Shown here: positions 60,386-64,000 of the stretch, piece by piece
Position numbering within the stretch: position 1 is the first letter of the stretch
How the letters are laid out: each line of letters starts with the position of its first letter
Position numbers and translations under genes: made by a program
Notes under the pieces: generated by a model
Seen by the model: the letters and a program-made list of their open reading frames with translations, nothing else
The model's database searches: none
What the model was told of the DNA's origin: nothing
Source: Deltaproteobacteria bacterium
GTDB lineage: Bacteria; Desulfobacterota; Desulfovibrionia; Desulfovibrionales; Desulfovibrionaceae
DNA: 64,000 nt
Assembly: GCA_031285295.1 (NCBI GenBank)
Contig: JAITWK010000022.1
Location: 1-64,000, forward strand
Direction: 5' to 3'

Positions 60386-61285
60386 ATGTCTCAGGTAGTG
60401 CAGGAACCGCAATATTTTCGTCCTCCATCCGAAGCCGACAGCCTGCTGGTGCAGGTGATGAAGGGTTGCCCGCACAATAAATGCCGTTTTTGCGGCATTT
60501 TTCGGGATATTCCTTTCCGCATAATCGCCCTGCGCAAAGTTCTGGAACAACTGGACGCCGATGCAGAGGAATTCGGCCCGGAACTGCTGGACAAAGTAAC
60601 CAGCATCTATCTGGAGGGCGGTGATCCGCTGGCTTTGGGGGCCGAACATTTGCTGGCGATCATGCGTCATGCCTGGTCGCGCTTTCCGGCCTTGCAGCGT
60701 CTGGCCTGCTATGCCACGGCCCGCTCGGTGCTGCGCAAAACCCCGGATGAACTACACCAATTGGCCCAGGCCGGGTTGCAGCGAGTCTATGTTGGACTGG
60801 AATCCGGCGTTGATGAAATACTGCTTGCCAACAACAAAGGCTGCTCAAGATCCGACCTGATCCTGGCCGGGAAAAAACTGCTGGAAGCAGGCATAGAGAA
60901 CGACGTTTCGATGATGCTCGGCATCGGCGGCGCGGAGCTTTCCGAAAGACACGCCAGGGAAACAGCCGAGGTGATCAACCTGATTCACCCGGCCGGAGTA
61001 AGAATAGCCACATTTATTCCGCAATACAGCACCGAACTCGGCCAGGACTGCCTGGACGGAAATTTTACGCTCATGGGACCACATGCGGTAATTCGGGAAT
61101 TGCGCCTCTTGATCGAGAGCATCGATATTCCCGTGCATATCCTCTGCTCGCACTGGAGCAACTTCATTCAGTTCGAGGCCATTCTGCCCCTGGGCAAACA
61201 AAAACTGCTGCGGATTATCGATGAAGCGCTGTACCTGGACGAAAGCCAGTTCAGGCTGGTAGGCATTACTAGTACCAAATTGTAA
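60386..61285 (+). CDS. radical SAM protein
   Basis: The 299-aa protein has a radical SAM core. The cluster motif reads GCPHNKCRFC (C28, C33, C36), with four rather than three residues in the first gap, a spacing known in one radical SAM subgroup. Later motifs are YLEGGDPLAL (GGDP-type), RLACYATAR, RVYVGLESGVDEIL and MLGIGGAELSERHARETA. The last suggests relation to coproporphyrinogen-oxidase-like radical SAM proteins, but the substrate is unknown. GGAGG precedes the ATG. Confidence 0.87.
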   Translation: MSQVVQEPQYFRPPSEADSLLVQVMKGCPHNKCRFCGIFRDIPFRIIALRKVLEQLDADAEEFGPELLDKVTSIYLEGGDPLALGAEHLLAIMRHAWSRFPALQRLACYATARSVLRKTPDELHQLAQAGLQRVYVGLESGVDEILLANNKGCSRSDLILAGKKLLEAGIENDVSMMLGIGGAELSERHARETAEVINLIHPAGVRIATFIPQYSTELGQDCLDGNFTLMGPHAVIRELRLLIESIDIPVHILCSHWSNFIQFEAILPLGKQKLLRIIDEALYLDESQFRLVGITSTKL

Positions 61286-61347
61286 TTTCTTGTACTTTCA
61301 CGAGCTATGCTCTATAAAATAGAAAAACAATTACGAGGCACTATTCA

Positions 61348-61899
61348 ATGTTCGATTTTCTGGATATTTACCCCTGGATTTTGCCCTTTTTCATCTTTTT
61401 TGGCAGAATCTGCGATGTTTCACTGGGGACGTTGCGCATAATCCTGGTATCCAAAGGCTCACGCCGTCTGGCTCCGGCCATCGGCTTTCTGGAAGTATTC
61501 ATATGGATTCTGATTATCTCCCAAATCCTGGCCAGAGCCAATGACATGGTGAGTTATCTTTCCTACGCCGCCGGTTACGCCACCGGCACTTACATCGGAT
61601 TGGTAGTGGAGGAAAAAATCGGCCTGGGTTATGTGATCTACCGCGTATTCACCATGAAGAACGGCCTGGAACTTAACGCCGCCCTTAAAGGTGGAGGCTT
61701 CGGCTCCTCGGTGATCCACGGCGAAGGATCGGTTTCCAAGGTGGATATTGTTGAGGTGGTCATCAGCCGCAAGCAGGTGCGCCCGGTAGAAAAAATCATT
61801 AATGATTTCGACAGTGACGCTTTTTATACTGTCGAAGACGTACGCGCCAAACAGCGCGGCGTGTTCAACAGCCGCAGGGCTTGTTCCGTGCGCAAGTAG
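61348..61899 (+). CDS. UPF0316-family membrane protein
   Basis: The 183-aa protein has three membrane segments (YPWILPFFIFFGRICDVSLG, VFIWILIISQILARAND, YAAGYATGTYIGLVVEE) and a cytoplasmic C-terminal domain of about 80 residues (VEVVISRKQVRPVEKIINDF). The family is widespread with unknown function; the C-terminal domain resembles DUF2179. GAGG precedes the ATG. Confidence 0.85.
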   Translation: MFDFLDIYPWILPFFIFFGRICDVSLGTLRIILVSKGSRRLAPAIGFLEVFIWILIISQILARANDMVSYLSYAAGYATGTYIGLVVEEKIGLGYVIYRVFTMKNGLELNAALKGGGFGSSVIHGEGSVSKVDIVEVVISRKQVRPVEKIINDFDSDAFYTVEDVRAKQRGVFNSRRACSVRK

Positions 61900-61949
61900 C
61901 TACGCCGCTGAAAAAACATATATTTATCCTTCATTGCTATCAATATTCA

Positions 61950-61988
61950 AAAATCCCACCCGGCATTAAATATACCGGGTGGGATTTT
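61950..61988. terminator. bidirectional terminator
   Basis: AAAATCCCACCCGG (61950-61963) pairs perfectly with CCGGGTGGGATTTT (61975-61988), serving the converging UPF0316 and pyrophosphatase genes. Confidence 0.9.
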
Positions 61989-62064
61989 GTTATTTATTCC
62001 AAACTAAGCAGTTAGTTAATAGTGTTTACAAGATGAATTTTTATGCAAAAAGACGCTTGTGTGA

Positions 62065-63009
62065 CTATTTAAAAACGGCTTCCAGCTTGGGCACCACGTC
62101 CTTTTTACGGCTCATCACGCCGGGCAGCCAGACGCCTTTGTTCTTGTTGCCACTGCTGTATGTGGTATCAGTTGCAGCCGCGCCAAAAACCTTTTCCGCC
62201 AAATTCGCGTCGTCCGACAGAACCAGCAGTTCCGAACCTTCCTTCATAATATCCGTAAGCAACAGCATGATGGTATGGCGGCCTTCAGCCTTGGCCTCGG
62301 TCATGGCCTGGCGCAGATCCGCCCGGACTCCGTCCAGCAGTTTGATATCCACCACTTCAAGCTGGCTCACGCCAACCTTCTGGCCGTTCATGGTAAAATC
62401 TTTGTAATCGCGGAACAACAATTCACGGGCCGGTACGCCGGTTACCGCCGACTTGACCACGAACATTTCCATGCCCAAAGCTTCGTAATCAGCCACACCG
62501 GCCAGGCGGGCCAGTTCCTTGGCGGCTTTGCGATCTTCGTCGGTAGTGGTGGGAGATCTGAAAATCAGGGTATCGGATAAAATGGCGCAAAGCATGAGCC
62601 CGGCTATATTACGGGGAATTTCCACGCCGTAATAATCATAAACACCCTTGATCACCGTGCAGGAGCAACCCACGGGCTGCGCCCAAAAGAACAGCGGTGT
62701 GGAGGTGGTGATGTCGCCAAGCTTGTGATGGTCAAAAATGCCGAGCAGTTCGGCCTGATCCAGATCTTCCGGGGCTTGTCCGCGATCTGAATGGTCCACC
62801 AGAATGACTTTTTTTCCGGCCAAAGGACCAAGCAGTTCCGGAGCCGGAAAGCCGAAAGAGCCCAGCACAAAAGCGGTATCAGGCGGAATTTTGCCCTGGC
62901 AGAAAGGCTGGGACGGAACGCCGCGCTTGCTCATGAGATCTGCCGCGGCAATGGCGGAAACGATGGAATCGGTATCAGGATTCTTATGACCAACAACTAC
63001 AGCCGACAT
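62065..63009 (-). CDS. ppaC: manganese-dependent inorganic pyrophosphatase
   Basis: The 314-aa family II enzyme hydrolyses pyrophosphate, which is needed for sulfate activation in sulfate reducers. N-terminal DHH domain: VVVGHKNPDTDSIVSA, LVDHSDRGQAPEDL and GIFDHHKLGD. C-terminal DHHA2 domain: DYKDFTMNGQKVGVSQLEVV and LLLTDIMKEGSELLVLSD. GGAGG precedes ATG 63009; the longer frame to 63021 lacks a ribosome site. It is typical of Desulfovibrio-type bacteria. Confidence 0.96.
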   Translation of the reverse strand: MSAVVVGHKNPDTDSIVSAIAAADLMSKRGVPSQPFCQGKIPPDTAFVLGSFGFPAPELLGPLAGKKVILVDHSDRGQAPEDLDQAELLGIFDHHKLGDITTSTPLFFWAQPVGCSCTVIKGVYDYYGVEIPRNIAGLMLCAILSDTLIFRSPTTTDEDRKAAKELARLAGVADYEALGMEMFVVKSAVTGVPARELLFRDYKDFTMNGQKVGVSQLEVVDIKLLDGVRADLRQAMTEAKAEGRHTIMLLLTDIMKEGSELLVLSDDANLAEKVFGAAATDTTYSSGNKNKGVWLPGVMSRKKDVVPKLEAVFK

Positions 63010-63096
63010 TCTGACCTCCAATTAAAATGCTATAATTTATATTGTAATATTTATTTCAGAAACGAAAAATAACGCAGACCGGGCCGAAGCGTCCAG

Positions 63097-63927
63097 CTAA
63101 AATAATAAAAATACTGCCATCGCCAACGCCCCAGCCACAAAACAGGCCAACGCCCAGCGGATGCGCAGGGCCAGCAGCCCGCCAATCGAAGCCAGAACCC
63201 AGTAAACCCCCCAGGTTTCCAGCATGGGAGAAACATGCGCCACAGGAATATTCAGTATCACGCCCACCGGCCAGACCCCGGATGTAACACCCAAAGCCCA
63301 GACCACCCAAAACAGCAACAAAGCGCAACCGCCATAAAGCGCAAGACAAAGCATAATTTGAATCAGCACTGCCGAACTGATGATCCCACCCAGAGTGGTT
63401 TGGACGGTATCAGCGGTTTGGGCGCTCCGGATCCGGGCAGTCAAAACGGCATCACCGGTTTGGGGCGCGGCTTGTACGGGCAAGCCCGGCGAAGCCTCCA
63501 AGCTTAAAACCTGTAAAAGTTTTTCATAACCCCGCCCGCCGAACCTGGCGCGCAACCATAGCTCCGCCCTGGCTCCCAGCATGGCCGCAGGCAAGCACAG
63601 CACCAGCAAAAGCACTGTCTCCTGCGGGTAAAGCAAATTGAAAGTCAGGGCCAACGGCAAAAAAAGCAGATAGGCAAGCAGGCCTTGCGGTGGGACGTAG
63701 GTTCCGACATAAAAGGAATCCAGCCAGAGCAGCTCAAAAAAAACCGCCGCTGGCAGGGCCAGCATGACATCGCCGTGCGCCAGCCACCAAAGCAGCCCGG
63801 CAAACAGCGGATGCCGGGCCAGACCAAGCCCCAGCCCGGTACGAGCCAGAGTAAGCGCGATAAAAAAAAGACCGGCCAACAGGAACAGCGTGGCCGCCTG
63901 CGCCGGGTCCGGCATCAGCAGTTGCAT
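63097..63927 (-). CDS. mannose/sorbose-family PTS IIC membrane component
   Basis: The 276-aa protein has about seven hydrophobic segments. The PTS EIIC (Man family) signature is visible as HGDVMLALPAAVFFELLWLD with SFYVGTYVPPQG; the later YGGCALLLFWVVWALG segment is also family-like. A polar A/T/Q-rich stretch occurs near residues 145-180. GTGAGG precedes the ATG. In Desulfovibrio, PTS proteins of this group lie near ppaC, and whether they transport sugar is uncertain. Confidence 0.82.
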   Translation of the reverse strand: MQLLMPDPAQAATLFLLAGLFFIALTLARTGLGLGLARHPLFAGLLWWLAHGDVMLALPAAVFFELLWLDSFYVGTYVPPQGLLAYLLFLPLALTFNLLYPQETVLLLVLCLPAAMLGARAELWLRARFGGRGYEKLLQVLSLEASPGLPVQAAPQTGDAVLTARIRSAQTADTVQTTLGGIISSAVLIQIMLCLALYGGCALLLFWVVWALGVTSGVWPVGVILNIPVAHVSPMLETWGVYWVLASIGGLLALRIRWALACFVAGALAMAVFLLF

Positions 63928-63956
63928 GGCCTCACCATTGTTTTATTCACGTAAGC

Positions 63957-64000
63957 TCACCACTGCTTCACCTGCGGATTATCAGCCGGAATGCTGCGAA
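63957..64000 (-). CDS. probable C-terminal end of a PTS IIB component
   Basis: On the minus strand, an open frame from the window edge ends R-S-I-P-A-D-N-P-Q-V-K-Q-W-stop at 63957, just before the IIC gene. The position and the IPADNP ending fit a mannose-family IIB tail. Only 13 complete codons are visible. Confidence 0.4.
   Translation of the reverse strand, partial: RSIPADNPQVKQW

Noticed and set aside
1-64000. CRISPR array, insertion sequence or prophage
   Set aside because: No regularly spaced repeats, no transposase and no phage structural genes were seen on either strand.

Overview
The window looks like a chromosomal segment of a free-living or host-associated member of the Desulfovibrionaceae (sulfate-reducing Desulfobacterota). 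This is inferred from gene order and content: tig, clpP, clpX and lon in a row; birA, pyruvate carboxylase and a giant PEP-synthase-like protein together; a Mla lipid-transport operon followed by xerC; selD beside a LysR regulator; motAB with glycosyltransferases; and fused ispDF. The genus cannot be fixed from sequence alone. Coding density is high, base composition is moderate with one AT-rich patch near 33 kb, and many genes overlap by ATGA or TGATG junctions.

Layout. 0-4 kb: end of a SPOR-domain protein, then mlaE-F-D-C-A. 4-9.5 kb (minus): cpoB-like lipoprotein, dprA, a 127-aa conserved protein, an HDOD protein, a degenerate receiver-GGDEF protein and xerC. 9.8-19.5 kb (plus): a membrane protein, 6-phosphofructokinase and an AddA/AddB-type helicase-nuclease pair. 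19.6-30.6 kb (minus): AGCS amino-acid symporter; the mannose/GDP-mannose genes manC and manB; lon, clpX, clpP and tig. 30.8-33.8 kb: a small accessory patch with a RelE/RelB pair, a B3/B4-domain protein, tRNA-Leu(UAG) and a diguanylate cyclase split by an in-frame stop. 33.8-36 kb: selD with an in-frame UGA (selenocysteine) and its LysR neighbour. 36-40.3 kb (plus): two FlgO-like proteins around a small lipoprotein, a Nif3-family protein, a zinc-ribbon coiled-coil protein and RNase P RNA. 40.4-49 kb (plus): ispDF, a STAS protein, a FapA-like protein, motA, motB, two glycosyltransferases and an orphan BrnA-like antitoxin. 49.3-57.8 kb (minus): ppsA-like, pyc and birA, a pyruvate/oxaloacetate/PEP module with its biotin ligase. 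57.8-64 kb: CCA-adding enzyme, ilvE, a radical SAM protein and a UPF0316 protein on plus; Mn-dependent pyrophosphatase and a mannose-family PTS IIC on minus, with a likely IIB tail at the edge.

The most unusual material is non-coding. Two related imperfect hairpins of about 133 and 149 nt (36971-37103 and 40289-40437) share a conserved core, while their stems differ by compensating changes. This suggests a structured RNA or a hairpin-forming mobile repeat that I do not recognise. A second dispersed repeat, with consensus TAGTGCCTG...TTTGCCGT...CTGCGTCAGGC, occurs at least five times between genes, and at two of them its TAG is the stop codon of the gene before. Other points of interest are a Sec-containing SelD that a standard gene caller truncates, low-complexity linkers with perfect internal DNA repeats inside housekeeping enzymes, a pyruvate carboxylase ending in a zinc ribbon, and two Fur-box-like palindromes.
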